NCBI RefSeq assembly: GCF_003933735.1
Contig: NZ_RSED01000016.1
Coordinates: 426-64,425, forward strand
DNA: 64,000 nt
DNA from: Aquabacterium soli
GTDB taxonomy: Bacteria; Pseudomonadota; Gammaproteobacteria; Burkholderiales; Burkholderiaceae_C
Reading direction: 5' to 3'
Shown: one piece after another, positions 27,298-36,540 of the stretch
Layout: each line of letters begins with the position of its first letter
Numbering within the stretch: position 1 is the first letter of the stretch
The notes under the pieces: generated by a model
What the model saw: the letters and a program-made list of their open reading frames with translations, nothing else
The model's database searches: none
What the model was told of the DNA's origin: nothing
Program-made: the position numbers and the translations under genes

Positions 27298-28211
27298 TGG
27301 CCGAAGCCGCGCTGCGTGATCTGCGACTGGAAGAGACCGTGGAGGTGGCGCGCGTGGGCCATCGGCTGGCGCTGGGAGTGCAGTGGATCGATGCGCTCAC
27401 ACAGCTCCCGGTCGAATCGCCGGCCGGTGCCGCGTGGTTGAGCGATCTGGAGGCCATTGGCACGCGTCCGCTCGCGCAGCGCTTCGAGGCACACAGCCAG
27501 GGGCGCCAGGCCCTGCGCCATGCGGGCCGCTACCGCAAGCTGCTCGACCACACGGTGGCCGAAGCCGATCCACTGGACCACGCCGTGCGGGCCTTTGGCA
27601 TGCGCGATCCGCGCCTGGCGGCCTATGCCATCGGGCAGGATCCGCGCCGTTACGTGCCGCGCCGGGTGGCCTTCACGCCGGTGCTGGCCAGTGGCGTGCC
27701 ACCCGCCAGCATCGTCAACACACGCACCGCCTGGTTGTGGCCTGGTGCGGCCTATCCGCTGCCCAGCCGCAGCACCGGCCTGCGTGGCTGCATCCGCCGC
27801 GAGGTCTCGCCAGGCGTCAACGCCACCGTGCCCTGGGCCCGGGTCATCGCCACGCGCGCGGGCGCCGGCCCGGCGAACTTCAACACCGAAGCTCAGATCG
27901 GTTGGGCCCATGGCGATGACCGTGGCGAGTTCCTGCTGGTGCTGGGCAACGGCGCCGTCTCTGGCGCGGCGGATCTGCCCGCGGCGCTCAACCTCAACGT
28001 GTGGGTGTTCCTGCCGCCCACATTGCCTCTTTTCAACGCGGCCGATCCGCTGGCCAGCCTGCCGCTGGACAACGCCGGCACCGCCGTGCTCAACGATGTC
28101 CTCAAGGGGATGGCCGTGCCGCCCACCTATGCGCCGCAAGCGGTGCGCAGCCTCAGCCTGGCCCTGGGCGAGGTGCGCACCATGAGCGATGCCGATCTGC
28201 TGTTCGTGTAA
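27297..28211 (+). CDS. Conserved eCIS-associated protein of unknown function
   Basis: A 304-residue protein with no signal peptide and no membrane helix. The N-terminal 80 residues are mixed, then come basic-aromatic segments (VPRRVAFTPVLASGVPP, ASIVNTRTAWLWPGAAYPLP) that resemble a carboxypeptidase-regulatory-like beta-sandwich, followed by a second beta-rich half containing GEFLLVLGN and LNVWVFLPP. It is wedged between the cap and sheath genes and translationally coupled to the cap gene. A structural or assembly role is likely but unproven; a recognisable family was not identified. Confidence 0.6.
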   Translation: MAEAALRDLRLEETVEVARVGHRLALGVQWIDALTQLPVESPAGAAWLSDLEAIGTRPLAQRFEAHSQGRQALRHAGRYRKLLDHTVAEADPLDHAVRAFGMRDPRLAAYAIGQDPRRYVPRRVAFTPVLASGVPPASIVNTRTAWLWPGAAYPLPSRSTGLRGCIRREVSPGVNATVPWARVIATRAGAGPANFNTEAQIGWAHGDDRGEFLLVLGNGAVSGAADLPAALNLNVWVFLPPTLPLFNAADPLASLPLDNAGTAVLNDVLKGMAVPPTYAPQAVRSLSLALGEVRTMSDADLLFV

Positions 28212-28241
28212 TTCACCCGTGTTCAACCGGAGGGGAAGACC

Positions 28242-30155
28242 ATGCCCGAGTACCTAGCACCAGGCGTCTATGTCGAGGAGGTGAGCTTTCGCGCCAAATC
28301 GATCGAAGGCGTGCCCACCAGCACCACCGGCTACGCGGGTGTCACGCGCTTCGGGCCTGTGCCCTACACCGTGGGCGATGTCAGCGCCACCGCCACCGAG
28401 CCGCGCCTGATCACCTCGTTCACCGAGTTCGAGCGCGTCTATGGCAGCCTGTATCCCCTGGAGCTGGCGGCCGATCCGGGGCGTGTGGCCTACGTGGCCC
28501 ACGCCGCGCGGGCCTTCTTCAACAACGGCGGCCAGCGCCTGTATGTCTCTCGCGTCTTCCAGACCGAGGTGGCCGACATCGTCACCGGCGCACGCAAGCC
28601 GGTGGACGACTACATCGCCCAGCTCACCGTGCCCACCTCCACCGGTGCGGCGAAGTGGCGCGCCCGCTGGCCCGGCGCCGACGGCAATGTGCTGGTCGAC
28701 ACCCAGGCGGTGCGCAGCAAGAATATGGCCTTCAAGTACCCGGTGGTGGCCGGTGACATCCTGGCGCGCCACACCTGGGGCCTGCAGGTCAAGAACGTGC
28801 GCCATGGCGCCGTGATCGAGCTCACCTTGCCCTCGGCCGAGGTGCCGCCGCAAAAGCCCCTGGTGGGCAACGACACCCTGGTGCCGGCGCGTCTGTACGT
28901 GGTCAAGGTCGATGCGGATGGCAAGCAGACCTTCGTGAACAACGCCGGTGTGGAAGGCCCGCTGCCCGAAGAGGCGGGCGTGCAGGCCGCCCTGGTCGAG
29001 CTGAAGGTGACGGTGTACGGCGCCGACAACCGCCTGGACGCCGTCAACGAGCTGGCCACCCACCCCGACCAGCGCCGCTACATCGGCAAGGTGCTCGAGC
29101 TCAACGACCCCGAAGACGAGAATGCGCTGGTGTGGCTGCAGTGGGCCCCCGGCGCTGATGAGTGGGCGCCGGCCAGCCTGGCCGTGGGCCTGCAGTCGGC
29201 CGACAAGCGCCTGGCCGGCGGCAAGGATGGCGAGCTGCCCGGTCCCGACGACCTGCTGGGCCAGGAGGCCGATCCTGATGTGGTGACCAACAAGGCCACG
29301 GGCCTGGAGGCGCTGGGCGAGATCGAGGACATCGCCATCGTGGCCCTGCCCGATGCCGGCGCGCTGCTGAGCAAGGATGCCGTCAAGGCCGCGGCCGATG
29401 CCCTGATCGGCCATGCCGAGAAGTACCGCTACCGCATCGCCGTGGTCGATGGCCAGGCCAACAGCTCGCTGACCGAGATCCGCGAGTTCCGCGGCCAGTT
29501 CGACAGCAAGTACGCCGCCCTGTACCACCCCTGGATCGAGATCCTGGACCCGCTGTTCCCGCCCGTGCCCGGCGTGCCGCCGCGCAAGCTGCTGCTGCCG
29601 CCGTCGGGCTTCGTCACCGGCATCTACGCCCGCAACGACATCGAGCGCGGCGTGCACAAGGCGCCGGCCAACGAGATCGTGCGTGGCCTGACCAGGTTCG
29701 AGATCAACATCAACAAGTCGCGCCAGGACGTGCTCAACCCCGAAGGCGTGAACTGCCTGCGCTTCTTCGAAGGGCGCGGTAACCGCGTGTGGGGCGCGCG
29801 CACCATGAGCTCCGACCCCGAGTGGAAGTACGTCAACGTGCGGCGGCTGTTCATCTACCTCGAGCACTCCATCGAGAAGGCCACGCAGTGGGCCGTGTTC
29901 GAGCCCAACAACGAGCGGCTGTGGACCAACCTGCGCCGCACGGTGGAGGATTTCCTCTACGTGCTGTGGCGCGACGGTGCCTTGATCGGCGCCAAGCCTG
30001 AAGAGGCCTACTTCGTGCGCTGCGACCGCAGCACGATGACCCAGAACGACCTGGACAACGGCCGCCTGATCTGCCTGGTGGGCGTGGCCCCCAGCCGGCC
30101 CGCCGAATTCGTGATCTTCCGTGTCGGCCAGTGGACGGCCGACGCCAAGTCCTGA
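28242..30155 (+). CDS. Contractile injection system sheath protein 1
   Basis: A 637-residue sheath subunit. A strong Shine-Dalgarno sequence (GGAGGGG) precedes ATG 28242. The N-terminus YLAPGVYVEEVSF is the classic contractile-tail sheath opening. The C-terminal half has the sheath core (APANEIVRGLTRFEINI, ARTMSSDPEWKYVNVRRLFI, and QWAVFEPNNERLW). Residues about 140-360 form an inserted domain absent from short phage sheaths. Homologues (Pvc2-4/Afp2-4) wrap the tube and contract during injection. It pairs with the tube gene 18 bases downstream. Confidence 0.95.
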   Translation: MPEYLAPGVYVEEVSFRAKSIEGVPTSTTGYAGVTRFGPVPYTVGDVSATATEPRLITSFTEFERVYGSLYPLELAADPGRVAYVAHAARAFFNNGGQRLYVSRVFQTEVADIVTGARKPVDDYIAQLTVPTSTGAAKWRARWPGADGNVLVDTQAVRSKNMAFKYPVVAGDILARHTWGLQVKNVRHGAVIELTLPSAEVPPQKPLVGNDTLVPARLYVVKVDADGKQTFVNNAGVEGPLPEEAGVQAALVELKVTVYGADNRLDAVNELATHPDQRRYIGKVLELNDPEDENALVWLQWAPGADEWAPASLAVGLQSADKRLAGGKDGELPGPDDLLGQEADPDVVTNKATGLEALGEIEDIAIVALPDAGALLSKDAVKAAADALIGHAEKYRYRIAVVDGQANSSLTEIREFRGQFDSKYAALYHPWIEILDPLFPPVPGVPPRKLLLPPSGFVTGIYARNDIERGVHKAPANEIVRGLTRFEININKSRQDVLNPEGVNCLRFFEGRGNRVWGARTMSSDPEWKYVNVRRLFIYLEHSIEKATQWAVFEPNNERLWTNLRRTVEDFLYVLWRDGALIGAKPEEAYFVRCDRSTMTQNDLDNGRLICLVGVAPSRPAEFVIFRVGQWTADAKS

Positions 30156-30173
30156 GCACTGGAGCGCTGAACC

Positions 30174-30623
30174 ATGGCAACCCTACGCAACAACCCCTAC
30201 GGCGCCTTCAACTTCCTGGTCTCGCTGGGCACCGGCGACGAAACCAGCGTGATCGCCGGCTTCTCCGATGTCAGCGGCCTGGGCACCGAGATCAACTACT
30301 CCGAATACCGCAGCGGCAACGACCTGGTCAACACCGTGCGCAAGGTGCCCAACACCTTCAAGCAGGAGGACGTGACGCTCAAGCGCGGCCTGATCGGCTC
30401 GACCGACCTGTTCCAGTGGGTCAAGGCTGTGCGCGAGGGCGCCGATGGCCGCCGCTCTGTCACCATCACCGTGCTCGACGAGGCGCGCAACCCCGTGGCG
30501 GCCTTCAAGCTCACCAACGCCCAGCCCAAGAAGTGGGTCGGCCCCACGCTGGCGGCCAAGGGCGGCGGCGAGGTGGCCATGGAAGAGCTGCACCTCACGC
30601 ACGAAGGCGTGTTCTACGAGTGA
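30174..30623 (+). CDS. Contractile injection system inner tube protein 1
   Basis: A 149-residue gp19/Hcp-like tube subunit. ATG 30174 follows a TGGAG site. Family signatures: NPYGAFNFLVSL, VSGLGTEINYSEYRSGND, LKRGLIGSTDLFQWVKAV and EVAMEELHLTHEG. It matches the Pvc1/Pvc5-like size and forms the hollow tube ring that is pushed out on sheath contraction. Confidence 0.93.
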   Translation: MATLRNNPYGAFNFLVSLGTGDETSVIAGFSDVSGLGTEINYSEYRSGNDLVNTVRKVPNTFKQEDVTLKRGLIGSTDLFQWVKAVREGADGRRSVTITVLDEARNPVAAFKLTNAQPKKWVGPTLAAKGGGEVAMEELHLTHEGVFYE

Positions 30624-30652
30624 CGCGCGTGATGCCCTGACACCGCACCGCC

Positions 30653-32698
30653 ATGCTCCAGTCCGCACGCATCCCCCTGGGCACCCCGGGCGCCTACGCG
30701 CTGCCCGAGGTGATCGAGCCATCGCTGAACCCCCAGCGCATGGACGTGTGCGCCTTCGTGGGCGTGGCGCCGCGCGGCCCGGCCCATGTGCCCGTGGTGG
30801 ACCAGCGCTGGCCGCTGCGCTGGGACATGGTCGATGAGGATTCGGGGCGGCCGCTGCGCCGCAGCGTGGCCGTGCCGGTGCGCAGCTTCGACGACTACGT
30901 GCACGTGTTCGGCGGCTTCGAAGGGCCAGGCACCTTGCCCCACGCGGTGGCCAGCTACTTTGAGCAGGGCGGACGCCAGGCCTGGGTGGTGCGCATCGTG
31001 CACGCGCGCAGCGCCGAGTTCGGCGATGGCTGCGCCACCGGCACGCTGCACACCGCCTTCAGCCTGCCGCTGGGTTTCACCGCCCGCAACGAAGGCAGCT
31101 GGGGGCGGGGCCTGCGCCTGGCCTCGGGGTTCACGGCGACGGCGCTGAACTTCGAGGCCACGATGGCGCCGGCGTTCAAGCTGGCGCTGCCGTTCAACAC
31201 CACGGTGCAGGCGGGCGCGCTACTGCGGCTGAGCGATGCGGCCGGCGTGGCCGTGCTCAGCCATGTCGATGCCATTCAGGCCGAGCGGGACGGCCTGAAC
31301 CCGGCCACACGCTGGTCCGCCGCGCTGGCCGGGCCTCCCGCGTTCTCGCCGGTGCGGGTGGAGCTGATCGAGGCCTGGCTGGAGATCCACGATGGCGCGG
31401 GCCGGCAGGAGCGTTTCGAGCACCTGGCCTTGTCGCCCGAGCACCCGCAGGCCTTGTCCACCACCTTGTGCGAACGCTCGACCCTGGTGTGGCCCCACAA
31501 GGACTGGGCCGGGCTGCGCCTGCTGCCGGCCGACGTGCGGGTCGAACTGCTGCGGGGCACTGGCGCCCCATTCAGTGGCGGAGACGATGCCTACGACCAG
31601 ATCATCCCCTCCGACTTCTTCGATCCAGCCTGGTCCCCCGCGGACGATGTGCCGGGCGAAGGGCTGACCGCGCTGGCCCCGGTCGATGCCGCGGCCGTGG
31701 CGGGCACAGGGGGCGTCACGCAACTGGTGCTGCCCGATCTGTACGTGCCCGCGCAATGGGCCGATCCACCGCCGGTGCCGGGCCAGGTGATGGGCGCCGC
31801 CGGGGCCGAGTTCGCGCCCTGTGTGGACGCGGTGAGCACACCGGCCGCCGAGGCCGTGCCGCCCAGTGCGCTCACGGGCCTGATCCTGGATCCGCGCCTG
31901 TCGGGCGATCTGGACACCATCATCCGCCTGCAAGCGGATGTGGTCGCCTTCTGCGAGGCCACGCAGGCCCGCATCGCCTTGCTGGACGTGCCACCGGGCC
32001 TATCGCAAGGCCGCATCGAACAATGGCGCGCGCGCTTCGACTCCTCGTGGGCCGCGGCTTACCACCCCTGGCTGCTGCCTGCGCGCCGCCAGGACCAGCC
32101 CCTGATCGGCCAGGCCTCCAGCACGGTGCGCATGCGCCCCCTGCCGCCCAGTGCCGTGGCCGCAGGCATCGTCGCGCGGCGCGAACTCGACAAGGGCATC
32201 CAGTACGGTCCGGCCAACGAGGTGGCGCGCCAGGTCATCCACGTGGCCGAAAGCCAACCCGAAGGCCGCGCCGACGTGCTGCACCCGCTGGGCATCAACT
32301 GCTTCGTGCGCGGGCCATCGGGCATCGAGCTGGTGGCGGCGCGCACCCTGTCCAGTGAACGTGACTGGCGCCAGCTCTCGGTGCGTCGCCTGATCCTGAT
32401 GCTGCGCCGCACGCTGCTGGTGGAGATGCAGTGGGCCGTTTTCGAGCCCAACGGCCCGCGCCTGTGGAGCGATCTGCGCCACGCCATCGAGAGCCTGCTG
32501 CGCACGCTGTTCCAGGTGGGCACCTTCGCGGGCCGCACCGAGGCCGAGTCCTTCTTCGTGCGGGTGTTGACCGAGCCCTGGCGGCTGGACCGCGGCGAGC
32601 TGCTGGTCGAGATCGGGGTGGCGCCAGCCGAGCCGCTGGAGTTCATCCTCGTGCGCCTGCGCCGCGAAGGCGATGGCACCCTCAACCTGGAAAGCTGA
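30653..32698 (+). CDS. Contractile injection system sheath protein 2
   Basis: A 681-residue second sheath-type protein, clearly related to the first in its last 230 residues (GPANEVARQVIHVAESQ, ARTLSSERDWRQLSVRRLIL, QWAVFEPNGPRLW) but with a different N-terminal region and inserted beta domain (about 60-380). Like Pvc3/Pvc4 and Afp3/Afp4, it may form a baseplate-proximal ring or one end of the sheath rather than its bulk. It is followed directly by a second tube gene. Confidence 0.9.
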   Translation: MLQSARIPLGTPGAYALPEVIEPSLNPQRMDVCAFVGVAPRGPAHVPVVDQRWPLRWDMVDEDSGRPLRRSVAVPVRSFDDYVHVFGGFEGPGTLPHAVASYFEQGGRQAWVVRIVHARSAEFGDGCATGTLHTAFSLPLGFTARNEGSWGRGLRLASGFTATALNFEATMAPAFKLALPFNTTVQAGALLRLSDAAGVAVLSHVDAIQAERDGLNPATRWSAALAGPPAFSPVRVELIEAWLEIHDGAGRQERFEHLALSPEHPQALSTTLCERSTLVWPHKDWAGLRLLPADVRVELLRGTGAPFSGGDDAYDQIIPSDFFDPAWSPADDVPGEGLTALAPVDAAAVAGTGGVTQLVLPDLYVPAQWADPPPVPGQVMGAAGAEFAPCVDAVSTPAAEAVPPSALTGLILDPRLSGDLDTIIRLQADVVAFCEATQARIALLDVPPGLSQGRIEQWRARFDSSWAAAYHPWLLPARRQDQPLIGQASSTVRMRPLPPSAVAAGIVARRELDKGIQYGPANEVARQVIHVAESQPEGRADVLHPLGINCFVRGPSGIELVAARTLSSERDWRQLSVRRLILMLRRTLLVEMQWAVFEPNGPRLWSDLRHAIESLLRTLFQVGTFAGRTEAESFFVRVLTEPWRLDRGELLVEIGVAPAEPLEFILVRLRREGDGTLNLES

Positions 32699-32709
32699 AA
32701 AAGCACGCC

Positions 32710-33273
32710 ATGGCCGACAACGCTTTGCTCACCGCCTTCCGCTTCGAGGTGCGCCTGCTGCAATCGCCGCAGGTGCAGGCCGGCCGCCAGGTGCTGCCCG
32801 GCGGCAAGGGCCAGGACCAGGAGGGCTACAGGCCCCCTGCCGGCGGCAAGCTGCTGGCCGAAGGCGCCTTCCAGGATTGCTCGGGCCTGGAGATCGAGAT
32901 GGATGTCCAGGAATACCTGGAGGGCGGGCGCAACAATGGTGTCGTGCGCCGCGTGGGCCGGGCCAAGTTCCAGCCCCTGGTGCTCAAGCGCGGCATGTTC
33001 CATGCGCGCGAGCCCGGCGCCACGGTCGATCCGGCCCTGTGGCACTGGATGCAGCGCATCATCAATGGCGAGCGGCCCGTGCCGCGCTACGACGGCGTCA
33101 TCCAGGTCATGAGCCCGGAGGGCACGGTGCGCGCGACATGGATGTTCGACCGCGGCCTGCCGGCCAAGATCAAGGGCCCCGAGCTCAACGCCCGCAGCGG
33201 CGAAGTCGCCATCGAAGAGCTGACCATCGCGCACGAAGGGCTGCGCCTGCTGCCGATGGAGGCGCCGCGATGA
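32710..33273 (+). CDS. Contractile injection system inner tube protein 2
   Basis: A 187-residue tube-type protein, longer than the first. ATG 32710 is 11 bases after the sheath stop. It shares the family ending EVAIEELTIAHEGLRLLPM and the middle VQEYLEGGRNNGVVRRVG and LKRGMFHAREP. A glycine-proline-rich insertion (about 25-50) is extra. By analogy with Pvc5/Afp5 it is likely the tube-starting or baseplate-adjacent ring. The stop overlaps the next start (ATGA). Confidence 0.88.
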   Translation: MADNALLTAFRFEVRLLQSPQVQAGRQVLPGGKGQDQEGYRPPAGGKLLAEGAFQDCSGLEIEMDVQEYLEGGRNNGVVRRVGRAKFQPLVLKRGMFHAREPGATVDPALWHWMQRIINGERPVPRYDGVIQVMSPEGTVRATWMFDRGLPAKIKGPELNARSGEVAIEELTIAHEGLRLLPMEAPR

Positions 33274-34520
33274 CCGCGCTCGCCAAGGCCCGGCTGGCCG
33301 AGATCACGGCCACCGACAACCCGACCGAGGTCGAGAAGACCTCGGTGAACGTGCAGTTCAACCCCACCTCCCTGCGCGTGCAGATCGCCAACAAGACAGC
33401 GGGCGGCCAGCAGGCCGGCGCCCAGGCGCGCCAGCGGCCCGGCACGGGCGAGATGCAGGTCAGCTTCGACCTGGTGTTCGACACGGCCGACGAGGCCGAC
33501 GCGGGCGGCAAGGGCGTCGACGTGCTCAAGCGGACGGCCGACGTGGAGCGCTTCGTGCGGCCCAAGAGCAGCAAGCCCGGCGAGGAAGCCCCGCCGCGCG
33601 TGCTGTTCGAATGGGGGAGCTTCCTGGTGCAGGGCACGATGGAAAGCGCCAACCTGGACCTGGACCTGTTCGATGCCGGTGGCACGCCGCTGCGCGCCAA
33701 GGTGGCCGTGACCATCAAGGGCCAGGATCCGCGCTGGGCCTACCAACCCCAGCCGGCGCCCTCGGGGGCCAATGCGCCCAGCAACCCCGGCGCGCCAGGC
33801 ACCCAGGGCAGCGCCAAGGCCCCCGACCGTGTGGTGCAGGCCATGCCGGGCGAAAGCCTGCAGCAGCTGGCCGCACGCCACGGTCTGGACCCCTCGGCCT
33901 GGCGCGCCTTGGCCGATGGCCTGGGCAATCCGCTCAAGCTGGGCCTGGGCCAGGAGGTGGCCCTGCCGCCGGGGCTGGGGCAGGGCGCGGCCACGGGGCG
34001 CCAGGCGCAAGGGCAGGATCCGGCCCGCAGCAATGCGCAGTTGCCGCTGGTGGGGGCAGGCAGTGTGCCGGCCTCGGCCGGGCCGTCGGCCCGTGCGTTG
34101 AATGGTGTGGCCGATGTGGGCCCGGGCATGGGCCGCACCGCGCCGGGTGATGCACTGCGGCGCGGCCAGGCCGTCGCCAGCCAGGGCGGCCTGGGCCCGG
34201 CCATCGGCCAGGTCAAGGCACAGGTCCACCAGCAGGGTGCCCGGCTGAGCCTGGGCGCCTTCGGGCTGGGGAGCCAGGGCACGGCCGACACCGACGACCG
34301 CCCCTGGGGCATGGGTGTGCCGCTGCGCCCGCGTTTTGGCGGCGCGGCAGAGGCCGGCCCTCACGAGCCTGTGGCCACGCGCATGGCCCTGGGCAGCGCG
34401 GTGCCGCGCGATGCCTCCACGGCGGTGGCCGGCCGCACCACCCCCCGTGCCAATCGCGACAGCACGCCCGTGTCCCGTGGTTGCGGCTGCAAGGGCCGCC
34501 GATCCCGCAACGGCCGCTGA
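33270..34520 (+). CDS. LysM-containing CIS tube-linked protein (Pvc7-like)
   Basis: A 416-residue protein. The N-terminal 160 residues are a gp53/CIS-tube-type domain with VQFNPTSLRVQIANK and an inserted glycine- and glutamine-rich loop. A LysM-like segment follows (about 185-234, MPGESLQQLAARHGLDPSAW ending at EVALPPG). The remainder is a low-complexity Gly/Ala/Gln/Arg tail ending in a cysteine pair and basic residues (RGCGCKGRRSRNGR). Pvc7/Afp7-type proteins connect inner tube and baseplate hub. The long disordered C-terminus is unusual for the family. Confidence 0.8.
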   Translation: MTALAKARLAEITATDNPTEVEKTSVNVQFNPTSLRVQIANKTAGGQQAGAQARQRPGTGEMQVSFDLVFDTADEADAGGKGVDVLKRTADVERFVRPKSSKPGEEAPPRVLFEWGSFLVQGTMESANLDLDLFDAGGTPLRAKVAVTIKGQDPRWAYQPQPAPSGANAPSNPGAPGTQGSAKAPDRVVQAMPGESLQQLAARHGLDPSAWRALADGLGNPLKLGLGQEVALPPGLGQGAATGRQAQGQDPARSNAQLPLVGAGSVPASAGPSARALNGVADVGPGMGRTAPGDALRRGQAVASQGGLGPAIGQVKAQVHQQGARLSLGAFGLGSQGTADTDDRPWGMGVPLRPRFGGAAEAGPHEPVATRMALGSAVPRDASTAVAGRTTPRANRDSTPVSRGCGCKGRRSRNGR

Positions 34521-34548
34521 GCCGCATCCCCACCCCTGGAGCCTTCCC

Positions 34549-34728
34549 ATGCCCGTGCACATCGAAGAGATCGACGCCAACGTCAACGTCCAATCCCGCG
34601 GCCAGGCCGAAGAGCCTTCGTCCGGTGCCGAGGCGCCGTCGACGAATGAGCAGGAGCGCTGGATGGCGCTGGCCCGCCTGGTCCGCGAACGGGCAGAGCG
34701 CACCTCGGCCTGGGGCTTCGACGACTGA
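34549..34728 (+). CDS. Small DUF5908-type eCIS protein
   Basis: A 59-residue peptide with TGGAG before ATG 34549. It begins PVHIEEIDANVNV and ends with an acidic-basic helical region (WMALARLVRERAER). The size, beginning and place between the LysM and gpD genes match DUF5908, a small family seen in injection-system loci; its role is unknown. Confidence 0.65.
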   Translation: MPVHIEEIDANVNVQSRGQAEEPSSGAEAPSTNEQERWMALARLVRERAERTSAWGFDD

Positions 34729-34766
34729 CCCCACGCACTGCGCCCATTCACCCACCCATCCCGACC

Positions 34767-35861
34767 ATGCCCGCCACCCAGCCTTCGCTGCAATCGTCCA
34801 CCCGCCCGGGCTTCACCGTGGGCGGCCAGCTGCAGAGCGCGATGGAGCGCGACGTGACCCATGTCTGCATCGACGAAGACATCGACGGCCTGTGCCGCCT
34901 GGAGGCCCGCTTCATGGCCATGGGCCCGGCGGAAGCCGGCGAGAGCGAGCGCATCAACTGGCTGGACGGCCGGGTGCTGGATTTCGGCAAGGCCCTGCGC
35001 GTGGGCATGGGCCCGAGCACGGCGCGTGTGGACCTGTTCGACGGCAAGGTCAGCGCGCTGGAGCTGACCATGGAGGCAGGCCGTGCTCCCGAGGTGTGCT
35101 GCCTGGCCGAGGACGGCCTGATGGACCTGCGCATGACGCGCCGCTTCAAGACCTACGAGCAGGTCAGTGATGCCGACCTGGTGCAGCAGATCGCGGCGCA
35201 GCACGGCCTGGGCGCGCAGGCCGATGTGAGCGGCCCCACCCTGGCGATGGTGCAGCAGTGGAACCAGAGCGATCTGGCCTTCCTGCGTGAGCGGGCGCGC
35301 CGCCTGGGTGCCGATGTCTGGGTGGCGCAGGGCACGCTGCACCTGGCCACACGCGACCGCCGCCAGGGCCCGCGCCTGACCCTGATCCAGGGCAACACGC
35401 TGGTGCAGGTGCGCCTGTCGGCCGACGTGGCGCACCAGCGCAGCGAGGTCAAGGTGGGCGGCTACGACGACGACCGCCTGGAGTCCATCGACGAGGACGC
35501 CACCGACGCCATCGTGGCCGCCGAAGCCCAGGGCCACACCCACGGCGTGGACGTGCTGCAGCGGGCCTTCGGCGCGCGCCCCAGCCACCGTGTGCGCGAC
35601 GTACCGCTCAAGGGCGAAGAGGCGCGCGCCCTGGCCAAGGCAGCCTTGCTCACGCGGGCCCGCCGCTTCGTGCGCGCGGTGGGCATCGCCGATGGCAACA
35701 CCGATCTGCGCGTGGGCACGGTGCTCAAGATGGAGCGCGTCACGCCGCTGTTCGAGGGCGATGGCTACTACGTGACACGCGTGCGCCACCAGTTCGACCT
35801 GAGCAACGGCTACCGCACCCACTTCGAGGCCGAGCGTGCCTGGATCGGGCAGGAGGGCTGA
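34767..35861 (+). CDS. Baseplate hub protein gpD-like (N-terminal VgrG half)
   Basis: A 364-residue protein of the phage late-control D/gp27 type. Signatures: RRFKTYEQVSDADLVQQIAA, LAMVQQWNQSDLAFLRERAR and ADVAHQRSEVKVGGYDD, with a late YYVTRVRHQFDL. It forms the trimeric hub at the end of the tube. The gpV/gp5 spike half is a separate gene immediately downstream, so VgrG is split here rather than fused. It is an essential baseplate part, as Pvc8 is in PVC (where the two halves are fused). Confidence 0.88.
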   Translation: MPATQPSLQSSTRPGFTVGGQLQSAMERDVTHVCIDEDIDGLCRLEARFMAMGPAEAGESERINWLDGRVLDFGKALRVGMGPSTARVDLFDGKVSALELTMEAGRAPEVCCLAEDGLMDLRMTRRFKTYEQVSDADLVQQIAAQHGLGAQADVSGPTLAMVQQWNQSDLAFLRERARRLGADVWVAQGTLHLATRDRRQGPRLTLIQGNTLVQVRLSADVAHQRSEVKVGGYDDDRLESIDEDATDAIVAAEAQGHTHGVDVLQRAFGARPSHRVRDVPLKGEEARALAKAALLTRARRFVRAVGIADGNTDLRVGTVLKMERVTPLFEGDGYYVTRVRHQFDLSNGYRTHFEAERAWIGQEG

Positions 35862-35865
35862 TGCC

Positions 35866-36540
35866 ATGAGCGCTCACGATCTCCGCATGCCCGCCGACGG
35901 CGATGGCGCCCGCTGGTTCGGGCTGTACCCGGCCATCGTCACCGACCTGGTCGACCCGGACCGCAAGGGCCGCATCCAGGTGCGCTTCCCCAGCTTTGGC
36001 GAAGCAGGGCAGGGTGTGCGCGCCTGGGCCACGCTGATCACGCCCTACGCCGACGATGACCAGGGCCTGGAGATCCTGCCCGAGGTGGATTCGCAGGTGG
36101 TGGTGGGCTTCGAGGCGGGCGATCCGTCGCGGCCCTACATCGTGGGCAGCTGCTGGAACGGCCGCGCCGCCTTGCCCGAAGCGGCGCAGAGCGCCAACAA
36201 CCTGCGCACGCTCAAGACCCGTTCGGGCAGCGTGCTGCAGTTCGATGACACGATCGGTGCGGCCAAGGTGACGGTGTCGATGGACAGCGGCCACAAGATC
36301 GTGCTGGACGACGCGATGCAGGAACTCACCGTCCAGCACAGCAACGGCTGCAAGATCGTGATCAACGTGGCCGGGCAGGTCAGCATCACCGCCAATGCCA
36401 CGGTGGAGGTGAACGCCTCGGCCGTGAACCTGCATGCGCCCATGGTCACCTGCGACGGCGTGCTGCAGTGCCAGACGCTGATCGCCAGCACGGGCGTGGT
36501 CTCGCCCAGCTACACGCCCGGGGCGGGCAACGTATGGTGA
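35866..36540 (+). CDS. Baseplate spike protein gpV/gp5-like (C-terminal VgrG half)
   Basis: A 224-residue protein. The OB-fold region is clear: GLYPAIVTDLVDPDRKGRIQ, VRFPSFGE, WATLITPYADDDQGLEILPE and VDSQVVVGFEAGDPSRPYIV. After residue 110 a repetitive beta region (KIVLDDAMQELTVQHSNGCK, QVSITANATVEVNASAVNLH) should form the spike helix. It ends at SYTPGAGNVW. No PAAR domain is seen here or in a separate gene. It begins five bases after the gpD stop and overlaps the next start. Confidence 0.88.
   Translation: MSAHDLRMPADGDGARWFGLYPAIVTDLVDPDRKGRIQVRFPSFGEAGQGVRAWATLITPYADDDQGLEILPEVDSQVVVGFEAGDPSRPYIVGSCWNGRAALPEAAQSANNLRTLKTRSGSVLQFDDTIGAAKVTVSMDSGHKIVLDDAMQELTVQHSNGCKIVINVAGQVSITANATVEVNASAVNLHAPMVTCDGVLQCQTLIASTGVVSPSYTPGAGNVW

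Noticed and set aside
33087-35867. 926-residue open frame on the minus strand opposite the LysM/DUF5908/gpD genes
   Set aside because: It runs antisense across several well-supported eCIS genes, has a His/Gln/Ala/Gly-biased composition typical of high-GC shadow frames, and shows no known motif.
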